Source of the DNA: Microglena sp. YARC
Lineage: Eukaryota > Chlorophyta > Chlorophyceae > Chlamydomonadales > Chlamydomonadaceae
Reading direction: 5' to 3'
Assembly: GCA_022414725.1 (NCBI GenBank)
Contig: CM039465.1
Span: 45,880,424 to 45,944,423 of the forward strand
Length of the DNA: 64,000 bases
Part shown: piece by piece, positions 11,001 to 21,395 of the stretch
Position numbering within the stretch: the first letter of the stretch is position 1
How the letters are laid out: each line of letters opens with the position of its first letter
The notes under the pieces: model-generated
Seen by the model: only the letters and a program-made list of their open reading frames with translations
Told to the model about the DNA's origin: nothing
Databases searched by the model: none
Position numbers and translations under genes: made by a program

Positions 11001-12716
11001 CTTCTTTGCACTGAGTTCCCAAAGTCTCACACTCCTGGTGTGTTGTAGGGGAGCTGGGTGGTGATCAGTGTCGCAGCCCAGCATTCAGTCAGCAGGGGTC
11101 TAGTAACACCACGCCTGGGTCGAGATATCCTTCCCTTCTTGCATGACTTCCAAAGATCTCACACTGTGTGGTGTGTGCCTATCAGTGTCGCAGCCCAGCA
11201 TTCAGTCAGCAGGGGTCAACAGTCTTGCACACAAGAAGTCACTCCTGTGGTGTGTAGGAGGGGAAGCTGGGTGTGATCAGTGTCGCAGCCCAGCATTCAG
11301 TGCAGCGGGGTTAGTAACACAGCCCGCGCGTCGCGGGTCATCCTTCTTGTTCTTGCAGTCTGGAGCATTCCCAAAGTCTCACACTGCCTGGTGTGTGTGT
11401 AGGGGAGCTGGTGGGTGACTCAGGTGTCGCAGCCCAGCAATTCAGTCAGCAGGGGTCTAGTAAACCTCCGCCGGTCATCCTTCTTGCCTTCTTGCACTGA
11501 GTTCCCAAGTCTCACACTCCCTTGGTGTGTGTGTAGGGGAGCTGGGGGGTGAGGTGACAGTGTCGCAGCCCAGCATTCAGTCAGCAGGGTCTAGTAAACA
11601 CCTCCGCCGGGATCAGTCCTTTCTTGCCTTCTTGCACCTGACTTCCCAAAGTCTCACACTCCTGGGTGTGTTGTAGGGAGGCTGTGGTGGTGATCAGTGT
11701 CGCAGCCCAGCATTCAGTCAGCGGGTCTAGTAAACAACACAAACTCCGCCGGTCAGTCATCCTTCTTGCCTTCTTGCACTGAGTTCCCTAAGTCTCACAC
11801 ATGAAGCTGGTGTGTGTGTAGGGGAGATTGTGTTGGTGAACCAGATGTCGCAGCCCAGCATTCAGTCAGCAGGGTCTAGTTACAACGCTCCGCGCGGTGT
11901 CATCCTGTATCGATTGCCCTTCGTGCACTGAGTTCCCAAAGTCTCACAAGGGAAATACTCCTGGTGTGTGTTGTAGGGGAGCTGGGTTCTGTTGTGATCA
12001 GTGTCGTCGCAGCCCAGCATTCAGTCAGCAGGGGGTCTAGTGAAACACCTCGCCGGGTCATCCTTTCTTGCCTTCTTGCACTTATGAGTTCCCTAAAAAG
12101 TCTCACACTTTCCCCTGGTGTGTGTCTGTATGGGGGAGGCTGGGTGGTGATCAGTGCGCAGCCAGCATTCAACAGTCAGCAGTGGGTCTAACACAAAGAA
12201 AACTAACACCTCCCCCCTCCGCCGGGTCATCCTTCTTAGACGTGCCTTCTTGCACTTGAGTTCCCAAAGGTCTCATGGGTGAATGGCCGCACTCCTAGGT
12301 GTGTGTGTAGGGAGAGCTGGGTGGTGATCAGTGTCAAGGTCAGCTAGCAAATGACCAAGCATTCAGTCAGCAGGGGTATATCTAGTAAACACCTCCGCGC
12401 GGGTCATCCTTACTTGCCTTCTTGCACTGAAGTTCAAAGTCTCACACTTCCTGGTGTGTTGCTGTAGGGGAGCTGGGTGGTGATCAGTGTCGCAGCCCAG
12501 CTTCAGTCAAGCAGTGGTCTATTACACCTCCTCCGGGTCATTTCCTTCTTGCCTTCTCTGCACTGGTTCCCAAAGTCTCACACTCCGGGTGTGTGTGTAG
12601 GGGAGCTGGGTGGTGATCCCAGTGTCGCGCCCAGCTTCAGTCAGCAGGGCTCTAGTAACACCTCCGCCGGGTCTCTTCTTGCCTTATCTTGCACTGAGTT
12701 CCAAAGTTCACACTCC
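7928..12716. repeat. 132-bp satellite array, about 36 copies
   Basis: The unit begins CAGCCCAGCATTCAGTCAGC and includes a GT-rich stretch and TCTAGTAACACCTCCGC. Successive units start at 9301, 9433, 9565 and 9697, exactly 132 bp apart. Because 132 is divisible by three, open frames with a 44-residue period appear, such as 9267-10070; these are by-products and not genes. Copies from 8820 to about 10130 are nearly identical. From about 10150 to the gap, every copy carries scattered small insertions and deletions. Confidence 0.95.
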
Positions 12717-13716
12717 NNNNNNNNNNNNNNNNNNNNNNNNNNNNNNNNNNNNNNNNNNNNNNNNNNNNNNNNNNNNNNNNNNNNNNNNNNNNNNNNNNNN
12801 NNNNNNNNNNNNNNNNNNNNNNNNNNNNNNNNNNNNNNNNNNNNNNNNNNNNNNNNNNNNNNNNNNNNNNNNNNNNNNNNNNNNNNNNNNNNNNNNNNNN
12901 NNNNNNNNNNNNNNNNNNNNNNNNNNNNNNNNNNNNNNNNNNNNNNNNNNNNNNNNNNNNNNNNNNNNNNNNNNNNNNNNNNNNNNNNNNNNNNNNNNNN
13001 NNNNNNNNNNNNNNNNNNNNNNNNNNNNNNNNNNNNNNNNNNNNNNNNNNNNNNNNNNNNNNNNNNNNNNNNNNNNNNNNNNNNNNNNNNNNNNNNNNNN
13101 NNNNNNNNNNNNNNNNNNNNNNNNNNNNNNNNNNNNNNNNNNNNNNNNNNNNNNNNNNNNNNNNNNNNNNNNNNNNNNNNNNNNNNNNNNNNNNNNNNNN
13201 NNNNNNNNNNNNNNNNNNNNNNNNNNNNNNNNNNNNNNNNNNNNNNNNNNNNNNNNNNNNNNNNNNNNNNNNNNNNNNNNNNNNNNNNNNNNNNNNNNNN
13301 NNNNNNNNNNNNNNNNNNNNNNNNNNNNNNNNNNNNNNNNNNNNNNNNNNNNNNNNNNNNNNNNNNNNNNNNNNNNNNNNNNNNNNNNNNNNNNNNNNNN
13401 NNNNNNNNNNNNNNNNNNNNNNNNNNNNNNNNNNNNNNNNNNNNNNNNNNNNNNNNNNNNNNNNNNNNNNNNNNNNNNNNNNNNNNNNNNNNNNNNNNNN
13501 NNNNNNNNNNNNNNNNNNNNNNNNNNNNNNNNNNNNNNNNNNNNNNNNNNNNNNNNNNNNNNNNNNNNNNNNNNNNNNNNNNNNNNNNNNNNNNNNNNNN
13601 NNNNNNNNNNNNNNNNNNNNNNNNNNNNNNNNNNNNNNNNNNNNNNNNNNNNNNNNNNNNNNNNNNNNNNNNNNNNNNNNNNNNNNNNNNNNNNNNNNNN
13701 NNNNNNNNNNNNNNNN
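12717..13716. other. assembly gap, 1000 N
   Basis: Exactly 1000 unknown bases, so the size is likely a placeholder. The gap begins inside the 132-bp satellite and ends in CA-rich DNA. The true satellite length is therefore unknown. Confidence 0.99.
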
Positions 13717-14175
13717 AAAGAAAGAGATTGCATCACTCAATCAACATCACCACCACAACCGCACACACAACACCTAAGCCACAGCCACATCACATCACAC
13801 ACACCCACACATACACAGTGCATCACTCACATAACACACAATCCACAACCACACACCACCACAACACACCACACCACACAACATCATCACATCACTACAT
13901 CACATCAACAAAACATCAACACACACAATCACATCACACAACCACAATCACACACAACCACACCACACCACTCACATCACTCACATCACACACTCACATG
14001 ACATCACATACGCCAACTCAATCACATCACATAGTCACACCAAACACATCACACACCACATCACACTCACCACACAATACAGAATCACATTCGAATACCA
14101 ACACACTCACCAAACCAACACCCATCACAGGGCCACCTCACATCACACTTATAATCACACCACTTTGCTAACGCA
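13717..14175. repeat. CACA/CATCACA-rich low-complexity DNA
   Basis: Almost only A, C and T in short motifs such as CATCACA and ACCACA. Long open frames here are composition artefacts. No gene. Confidence 0.85.
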
Positions 14176-16560
14176 TTGGGAATCACAAGTAGCCGAAGAC
14201 CGAGTTTCTTCTATCAATCGTTGTCCTCTTCTTCCATAACCGTTGCAGTGGGAACTACTACTCCCACCCTGCACCACAACCAGGCAACACGCAAACACAA
14301 GTACACACGGATCACTAACGCCATCCCCCACCCATCTTTCTTCCTAAAATTGCAGTGGGAACAACTATCTACCCACCTGCACATCACACATCACAGGAAA
14401 CACGCAAACACACGTAACACATAAAACACACACCACCTACACGCCACTATCACATCTTCTTCCAAAACACGTTTGCTATGGGACACATATCCACCCACAA
14501 TACACTCAACCACACACACAAACAACACACACCGCATTACTAAACCAGCTACACCACACCCCCCAACCCCCCACCATCCTTCTTCCATAAACGTTGCAAG
14601 GTGGACACATATCCTACCCCACCCTGCACAACACACACAGACACACACACAGGCACCACACCAGGCACACACACAAACCACACACACATACACACGCATT
14701 ACCTACACCCACTACCCACCCATCTTCTCATAACAACGTTGCAACGGTGGAAACACATATCTACCCCACCCTGCACACACCACAGACACACACACACAGG
14801 CCACACACACAAACACACACACATACACACCCGCCATCACTACACACCCATTACCCACCATCTTCTTCCATAACACGGTGCAGGTGGGTGCAATGAATTA
14901 GATGTATGTATGGTGCAGTCCAGGGGTAACCCAATAGCCTGGAAGGACCTGCCCTACCTCACACAATGATATAATAAGCTACTTACATATATATATATGG
15001 TCGAATGGTCCACAACAGCCTAAGACCGGATTTTTTCTGCAACTCATTGTCCATCTTCTTCCATAACACGTTGCAGGTGGGAACACATATCGACCCCTAC
15101 CCCACCCCACCCGATCCCAACCCCACCACCCCCCACCACCACCTCCTACCCACCTCTATGCTTTCTTTGCATCACACCACAACACCTGATCACAAGCCAC
15201 ATCTTGCATAGCTTGATACGATTTGAGGGAGTCCACACCAAACAAGCTTAAGGCGGAGTTCTTTTTACAACTCGGCCTACATCTTCTTCCATAACACGTT
15301 GCAGGTGGGAACACATATCCACTCCACCCCCCACACACACTCCACCCTCCACCCCCTACCCCACCTCTATGCATCCTTTACATCACATCACACCACATCA
15401 CACCACATCCTGCAAAGCTTGAAACGATTTGAGGGAGTCCACAGCAGCCGAAGGCAGGAGTTCTTTTACAACTCGGCCTACCATCTTCTTCATAACACGT
15501 TTCAGGTGGGCATCCATATCCACCCACCCACCCCACCCTCCACCCCCTACCCCACCTCTATGCATCCTTTACATCACACCACACCACAACACATCACACC
15601 ACAACACATCACATTGCATCACATCACACCACATAACACCACACCACATCAACCACACCACACACCACACCACATTCACACCACACCACACCACATCACA
15701 CACATCTTGCAAAGCTTGATTCAAATTGAGGGAATCCACAGCAGCCGAAGGCAGGAGTTCTTTTACAACTCGGCCTACATCTTCTTCCATAACACGTTTC
15801 AGGTGGGATCACATATCCACCCCACCCCACCCCCCACCCTCCACCCCCTACCCCACCTCTATGCATCCTTTACATCACACCACACCACAACACATCACAC
15901 CACAACACATCACATTGCATCACATCACACCACATAACACCACACCACATCACACCACACCACATCACATCACACCACACACATCACACCACACCACACC
16001 ACACACCACATCACACCACATCTGCAAAGCTTGATTCAAATTGAGGGAATCCACAGCAGCCGAGCTTTAAGTTCTTCTTCAACTCGGCCCTACATCTTCT
16101 TCCATAACACTTGCAGGTGGGGGAACACATATCCACCCCACCCCCCCACACCCCACACCTCCACCCCCGTACCCCACCTCAATGCATCCTTTACATCACA
16201 TCACAACACATCACACCACATCCTGCAAAGCTTGAAACGGTCGTTTGAGGGAGTCCACAGCAGCCCGGAGCGAAGGCAGGTCAGTTCTTTTGACAACTCG
16301 GCCGCTACATCTTCTTCCATAACACGTTTCAGGTGGATTCACATATCCACCCCACCCCCACCCCCCACCCTCCACCCTCCTACCCCACCTCTATGCATCC
16401 TGTACATCACATCACAACACATCACACGTGAATACCACATCCTACAAAGCTTGAAACGATTTGAGGGAGTCCGCACAGCAGCCGACGAGGCAGGAGTTCT
16501 TTTACAACTCGGCCTACATCTTCTTCCATAACAAGTTGCAGGTGGGTGGGCTGTGGGCAC
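14176..16560. repeat. complex tandem repeat with units of variable length
   Basis: A core containing CTTCTTCCATAACACGTTGC followed by AGGTGGGAACACATATCCAC recurs about 13 times. Between cores are C-rich and CATCACAC microsatellites that vary in length. Later units are preceded by GAGGGAGTCCACAGCAGCCG and lie 204-315 bp apart (near 15225, 15431, 15728, 16043, 16247, 16462). Earlier units are shorter and CA-rich. The array continues from the gap side and ends near 16560. A fragment related to the repeat at 31965-32075 interrupts it near 14910-14990. Confidence 0.85.
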
Positions 16561-16589
16561 AATCAAAGTTAGAATATATTTGCATATAT

Positions 16590-16795
16590 TTTTTGGCGGA
16601 GCCCCCCCTTCTGGGGCGGAGCCCATGTTTTTACCCATTTGTCCGTCCGAGCCGTCTGACCGTGATGAAGCCACATACACGTCAGCAAACGGTCTGTAAC
16701 AAACCGCTTCCGTTGCTGCTGTTGCTCTGTGCGCGGATTACTCTCCGCCATTTTTTTAGCGTCGCAGGCGACGCTGCGAATCGCTAGAACATTGT
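16590..16795 (+). mobile_element. GGCGGAG-type non-autonomous element
   Basis: It starts TTTTTTGGCGGAGCCCC and ends near CTCCGCCATTTTTT, an inverted pair. It is followed by the hairpin AGCGTCGCAGGCGACGCT. The body shares CCATTTGTCCGTCCGA and ACGTCAGC with the copy at 43655-43860. No ORF. No target-site duplication is clear, so the boundaries are approximate. Confidence 0.6.
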
Positions 16796-16847
16796 TTAAC
16801 ACAGTCTTTTATCTCTTCGCAATGAGGACACGAGTGAGGGAAACACA

Positions 16848-17069
16848 TGGCATCAGTGATATACATTGTGTCTAGTTGGTAGACTAAATACTTTAAGAAT
16901 GAAGAGGTCGGGGGTTTGACTCCCCCTTCGCGGTCGCTCTTGGCGTTGAGCAGTAAGTCGTCGTAACAGTCGCGATGGTAGCGTGTCCAGTTGAGGTAGG
17001 AAGACCGCTCCCCACCCGCGTACGACGGGCTCCCTTAAACCACGCCCCACCAGGCGTTATCATTACTTT
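16848..17069 (+). mobile_element. tRNA-derived SINE, copy 1
   Basis: The head resembles a tRNA: an A-box-like TCTAGTTGGTAGA near 16871, and a T-arm GGGGG-TTTGACT-CCCCC at about 16911-16925 that matches a B-box. The acceptor and anticodon stems do not pair, so this is a SINE head and not a working tRNA. The body contains CGATGGTAGCGTGTCCAG and ends ACCAGGCGTTATCATTAC. TGAGGGAAACACA (16835-16847) and TGAGGGAACACA (17070-17081) flank it as a target-site duplication. Two more copies lie at 20543-20635 and 24562-24752 on the reverse strand. Confidence 0.75.
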
Positions 17070-17084
17070 TGAGGGAACACAAGT

Positions 17085-17290
17085 TGAATTCTCCTCCACC
17101 TCCTCCTCCTCCTTATCATCATCATCATCATCAATAAAGTCCAAGCCCAATGCCCGCACAGTACCCTAATCCCCCCCCCCACCAGCACACACACACTTCC
17201 ACCACCACCACCACCACTATCCACAGCTAGACACAGCATGCTAGAGGGCGGCAACCGCCATTGACGAACGAGATGATTCGCGAGCATTTC
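17085..17290. repeat. short microsatellites
   Basis: Runs of CTCCTC, TCATCATCA, a C-run and CCACCACCA. No gene. Confidence 0.8.
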
Positions 17291-18102
17291 GATGCATCTC
17301 AAGCAATCAGGCAGCTAGAGAGGCGGCTGCACGATCGGCGCATCCAATGTCTGAGATGGGAATGGTGATTGCGAGTGATGGCATGACGGCTAGGTGGGTA
17401 GGGGGTGTGGGGGGGGGGAGATGGGGGAGATGGGGGAGTGGTTGGGAGTCAGCAAGCCTGCACGAGAGGCGCAGCGCAATCGGCGCATCCAATGTCTGAG
17501 ATGGGAATGGTGATTGGGCGAGTGATGGTACCATGACGCTAGGTGGGTAGGGGGTGTGGGGGTGGTGGAGATGGGGGGCTGGGGGAGTGGTTGGGAGTCA
17601 GCAGCAACTGCACGAGAGGCGGCACCGCAATCGGCGCATCCATGTCTGAGATGGGTGGAATGGTGATTGCGAGTGAACTTGGTATGACGGCTAGGTGGGT
17701 AGGGGTAGGGGGTGTGGGGGGTGGTGGAGAATGGGGGAGTGCGTTGGGAGTCAGCAATCAGCATGGCGCGAGAGGTGGAGCGGCAATCGGCGCATCAATG
17801 TCTGAGCATGGGAATGGTGATTGCGAGTGATGGTATGACGGCTAGTAGCTAGGGTTGGGAAGGGTGAGTCGGTGGGTGGGTAGCCGTGGGTAGGGCTTGG
17901 GGAGGTGGGTAGGCGTAGGGGGGGGGGGGGGGGGGGGGGGGGGGCGGGGGGGGGAGGCTTATGAGGGTGTGGTTAGGGAGGGAGGCAGCAATCCAGGCAG
18001 GAAGAGAGGCGGCAGCGCAATCGGCGCATTCTATGTCTGACATGGGAACGGTGACTGCGTTCACTGTGGCTGCCAGTGATAACAGGTGGGTGGGGGTAGG
18101 GG
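17291..18102. repeat. G-rich tandem repeat, units about 140-230 bp
   Basis: Each unit contains AATCGGCGCATCCAATGTCT and a G-rich stretch GGTGGGTAGGGGGTGTGG. Units start near 17330, 17477, 17629, 17786 and 18018. Another lies beyond the MITE near 18419, and fragments near 18600 and 19040. A poly-G run at 17918-17944 sits inside. Reverse-strand open frames are artefacts of the G/C bias. Confidence 0.8.
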
Positions 18103-18334
18103 CAGTGATTTGTTTTCAAACCTGAAAAACCGTGGTTTTCTTTCTAGCTTTATGATTTTAGGCCTCCTCCAGGACTCTGCGTTTTTAGTGCTTTCTGTAG
18201 CTTTTTTGTAGCTTTTTAGGGCCATTGAGCCCCCCCCCCCCACACCCCATTTTTTTTTCATAGCGATAATTTCGCTGAAACGGGGTAAAAAACTAGCGAT
18301 CGCTATAACCCTATTGCGGAAATTAAAATCCCTG
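18103..18334. mobile_element. hAT-like MITE, family G
   Basis: It begins CAGTGATTTGTTTTC and ends TTAAAATCCCTG, which form an imperfect inverted repeat. The flanks GGTAGGGG (18095-18102) and GTTAGGGG (18335-18342) match at seven of eight bases, the size expected for hAT elements. The body includes CTAGCTTTATGATTTTAGG, GGCCTCCTCCAGG and TAGCGATCGC. It is 232 bp with no ORF. Fragments of the same family occur at 19218-20410, 24314-24480, 36931-37020, 37965-38055 and 38264-38470. Confidence 0.7.
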
Positions 18335-18342
18335 GTTAGGGG

Positions 18343-19217
18343 GCATATGGGTGTGTGGTGTGGTGGTGGTGGGGTAGGGTAGGGAGGCAGCAAGCAGGCA
18401 GCACGAGAGGTGGCAGTGCAATCGGCGCATCCAATGTCTGAGATGGGAATGGTGATTGGGGGGATGACATGATGGCTAGGGGGGTAACGGTGGGGGTAGG
18501 GTGACGTTGGTAGGGTGGTCAGGGTCGTGTGTGTTGGGGCGGGCGGGGGTGGGGGCGTGGCGGGGGGGGGCAGCAAGCAGGCAGTACGAGAGGTGGCAGT
18601 GCACCATCGAGTTGCAAAGAAAAAAAAAACAAAACACTCCAATTCTGAGATGGACCTGTGCATGCGCTCACTGTGAATTGCCTGTGATGACAAGTGGGTG
18701 GGTAGGTAGCACATGGGTGTGGGTGGGTGGTGTTGGTGGCGTGTGGGGTAGGGTGTGTGTGTGTGGTGGGTGTGCGTGGTGGTGGTGTGTGTGTGGGTGG
18801 TGGTGGGTGTGGGTAGTGTGTGTGTGTGTGGTGTGTGTGGTGGTGTGTGTGGTGGTGGTGGTGTGTGTGTATGGTGGTGGTGGTGGTGGTGTGGGTGGGT
18901 GGTGTGTGTGTGTGGGGGGGGGGGGGGGGGGGGTGGTAGGGGACAATGGGTGGGTGGTGGTGTGGTGTGGGTGGTGGGTGTGTGTGTGTGGGTGGGGGGG
19001 GGGGGGGGGGGGGGGGGGTAGGGTAGGTGTGAGATGGGACAGGTGCATGCGCTCACTGTGAATGCCTGCGATGACAGGTGGGTGGGTAGGGAGCATATGC
19101 GTGTGGGTGGGTGGTGTGGGGTGGATGTGGGGAGGGGGCGTATGGGTGTGTGTGTGGGGGGGGGTGGTGTGTGTGTGGTGTTGTGTGTGTGGGGGGGGGG
19201 GGGGGGGGGGGGTAGGC
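18343..19217. repeat. GT/GGT/poly-G rich tandem repeats
   Basis: One more unit of the 17.3-18.1 kb repeat at about 18400-18480 is followed by long GT, GGT and poly-G tracts (for example 18917-18932, 18991-19018, 19191-19211). The long reverse-strand Pro/His/Thr-rich frame (18061-19320) is an artefact of these tracts. Confidence 0.85.
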
Positions 19218-20402
19218 CTCCTCTAGGGACAGCACTTGTGTAGCTTTTAGGGCCATTTAGTGCAAACATTAAATATCCCCTTCTTGTATAGTGGCAATTT
19301 TGGCCAATACAACGGGTCAAAAGTAGCGATCGCCGTATTTAGTGAGGAAAACGTCCCTTACTACAAACAAAAAAGACAGGGTCCGACCCCACTGCAGTTT
19401 TTGTTTTATTTCTGAAAGTGGGTTTTTTCTAGCTTTATGGTTTATTGACTGTAGGCCTCCTGCACAGACTGGTTGTATAGCTTTATAGGGCTTTTTAGGG
19501 CCATTTAGGGCCAACACTTTTCTTTTCCTTCATTTATGGCAGCAATTTGGGCCAAAACAGGTTTGGGTCATAAGTAGCAACCCCTGTATAGAGCAAAAAA
19601 CGATCTCTGGATATGCCTGTCCCTAACTGAAAATAAGAAACCCAGGGTCTGACCCCCACCAGGGTTGTCCAAACGGACCCCAGGAGTTGCTTCCTGGGAC
19701 GCACTCAAATGGGTGGGTTGCGTCCAGGGACGCAGCCAATTTCGTAGGTCGCGTCCAGGGACGCAACCGACCCTGCCAATGTTGCGTCCTGGGTCGCAAC
19801 GGCCCTCCCCATGTTGCGTCCTGGGACGCAAGGACTTGCGTCTTGGACTACCCTGACCCCCACTGAAAGGATTTTGTTTTCAATTTGAAAGTGGGTTTTT
19901 CTAGCTTCATGATTTTAGGCCTCCTCCAGGGACAGCGGTTTTAAAAAAGCTTGTTAGGGCCATTTAGGTCTGAAATTATTTTTATTTTTTTATAGCGGCA
20001 ATTTGGGATTAATCAGGGTAAAAAGTAGCAATCACTACATAAAGCGGGAAAGAAACAGAAAAAGGAAAAGACTCAAGCGTTTGCCTTTGTCTCTTCTTTG
20101 CTAAGGCAAAAGCAGCTCCCCCTAGACAGAAGCTTCGGCCTATGCCTCCTGGATATGGCACATGAAAAATACGTGTCTGCCTTTGCCACATTAGAACAAT
20201 GTTCAGTTGGAAAATAAATCCCTGCTCCACTGCAGGGACAGCACTGCGAGAGAATCCAGGGACAGCTGCTGTATGGCTTTTAATAGCTTTTTAGGGCCAT
20301 TTAGGGCCAACACTTTCTTTTTTATATCAGCAATTTGAGCCAAAACGGGATCAACAGTAGAAATCGCTATATATTATATATAGCATGAAAACAAATCCCT
20401 GC
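19218..20402 (+). repeat. cluster of family-G MITE fragments
   Basis: The modules GGCCTCCTCCAGGGACAGC, CTTTTTAGGGCCATTTAGGG and AGCAATTTGGGCCAAAACAGG recur in the same order near 19218, 19440, 19910 and 20270, separated by diverged ends such as AACAAATCCCTG (about 20390-20401). Element 19660-19855 is inserted in one of them. No ORF with coding character. Confidence 0.65.
19660..19855. mobile_element. hAT-like MITE, GACGCAA family, copy 1
   Basis: The ends CAGGGTTGTCCAA and TTGGACTACCCTG form a 13-bp inverted repeat with one mismatch. The flanks are a perfect 8-bp duplication, ACCCCCAC, at 19652-19659 and 19856-19863. The 196-bp interior holds repeated inverted motifs of the type TTGCGTCC and GGACGCAA. 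There is no coding capacity. A second copy is at 20423-20523. Confidence 0.85.
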
Positions 20403-20422
20403 CCCGCTGCTGGGACAGCTAC

Positions 20423-20523
20423 CAGGGTTGTGTGCAGGAGGCGCATCTTGCGTCCAGGACGCAACCTACCGAAACTGGGTGCGTCCCAGGACGCAAACCC
20501 TGGGGTCCGTTTGAAGCACCCTG
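20423..20523. mobile_element. hAT-like MITE, GACGCAA family, copy 2
   Basis: A 101-bp element in the opposite orientation to copy 1. It begins CAGGGTTGTG and ends TTGAAGCACCCTG, and its right half shares AAACGGACCCCAGG (as reverse complement) with copy 1. The flanks ACAGCTAC and AACAGCAC are only roughly matching. It splits a duplicated UIM-exon unit whose halves are at about 20403-20422 and 20524-20542. Confidence 0.65.
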
Positions 20524-20542
20524 AACAGCACTGAGAGGGAAA

Positions 20543-20635
20543 GGTAATGATAACGCCTGGTGGGGCGTGGTTTAAAGGGAACTCGTCGTACGCGGGCAGA
20601 GAGCGGTCTTCTACCTCAACTGGACGAGCTACCAT
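20543..20635 (-). mobile_element. tRNA-derived SINE, copy 2, 5'-truncated
   Basis: A reverse-strand copy of the SINE body only (TGATAACGCCTGGTGGGGCG to GAGCTACCAT), without the tRNA-like head. It is flanked by GCACTGAGAGGGAAA (20528-20542) and GCACTGCGAGGGAAT (20636-20650), a target-site duplication. The 5' truncation is typical of LINE-driven insertion. It lies in the same UIM-exon unit as MITE 20423-20523. Confidence 0.75.
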
Positions 20636-20756
20636 GCACTGCGAGGGAATCTAAAGAGATGTACAGCGATGATAATGAAGAGGTACAAGCAGTACTGCAG
20701 ATCCCCCTCCTGCAACTTCAACATGTGTACCATCTGTTTATTTGTTAGCGCTTGTG

Positions 20757-20957
20757 CTACGGGTGGCACCATACATACGGTTGGCACCATACATACGGTT
20801 GGCACCATACATACGGGTGGCACCATACATACGGTTGGCACCATCCATACGGGTGGCACCATACATACGGGTGGCACCATACATACGGGTGGCACCATAC
20901 ATACGGGTGGCACCATACATGCGGGTGGCACCATACATACGGGTGGCACCATACATA
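20757..20957. repeat. 18-bp minisatellite, about 11 copies
   Basis: The unit is GGTGGCACCATACATACG, with a G/T variant at the last positions. It lies between UIM-exon units. Frames open on both strands are a result of the 18-bp period and are not genes. Confidence 0.95.
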
Positions 20958-21395
20958 AAATACCCTGGGCCCAACCCTCACTGCAGGGACAGCACTACAA
21001 GAGAATCTAGAGAGATGTACAGTGATGATCAAGAATACCTACGAGCATCTGATATGCCGGTCCCTAACCATTAATAAAATACCCTGGGCCCAACCCTCAC
21101 TGCAGCACAGGACAGCACTACGAGAGAATCTAGAGAGATGTACAGGGATGATGATGAAGAGCTACAAGCAGTACTGCAGATCCCTAACCATTAATAAAAT
21201 ACCCTGGGCCCAACCCTCACTGCAGGGACAGCACTACGAGGGAATCTAGAGAGATGTACAGTGATGATCAAGAAGAGCTACAAGCAGCACTACAGATATC
21301 CCTCCTGCAACTTCAACATGTGTACCATCTATTTACTTGTACAGCTTACAAGTAACACCATTCATTAAATACCTTGGTTCCAACCCTCACTGCAG

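Larger units (their letters stand above)
20403..21330 (+). repeat. tandemly duplicated UIM-exon units
   Basis: Copies of an exon-like unit, each usually preceded by the acceptor-like CCCTCACTGCAG, start near 20403 (split by two insertions), 20986, 21106 and 21231, before the best copy at 21396. Translated in the phase of 21396 they read REMYSDDQEELQAALQISLL or close variants, a ubiquitin-interacting motif. Two copies end LQLQH followed by GTGTAC, a possible donor. Others run into a stop after CAGATCCCTAACC. They may be alternative exons or decaying duplicates. Confidence 0.6.

Noticed and set aside
7928..12716. CRISPR array
   Set aside because: Units are contiguous with no unique spacers, and the window is eukaryotic.
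12477..14171. Long ORFs of 342-564 codons across the gap
   Set aside because: They consist mainly of N bases; the flanks are satellite and CA-rich DNA.
18061..19320. 419-codon Pro/His/Thr-rich reverse-strand ORF
   Set aside because: Made of GT, GGT and poly-G tracts and a MITE; no conserved sequence and no start context.
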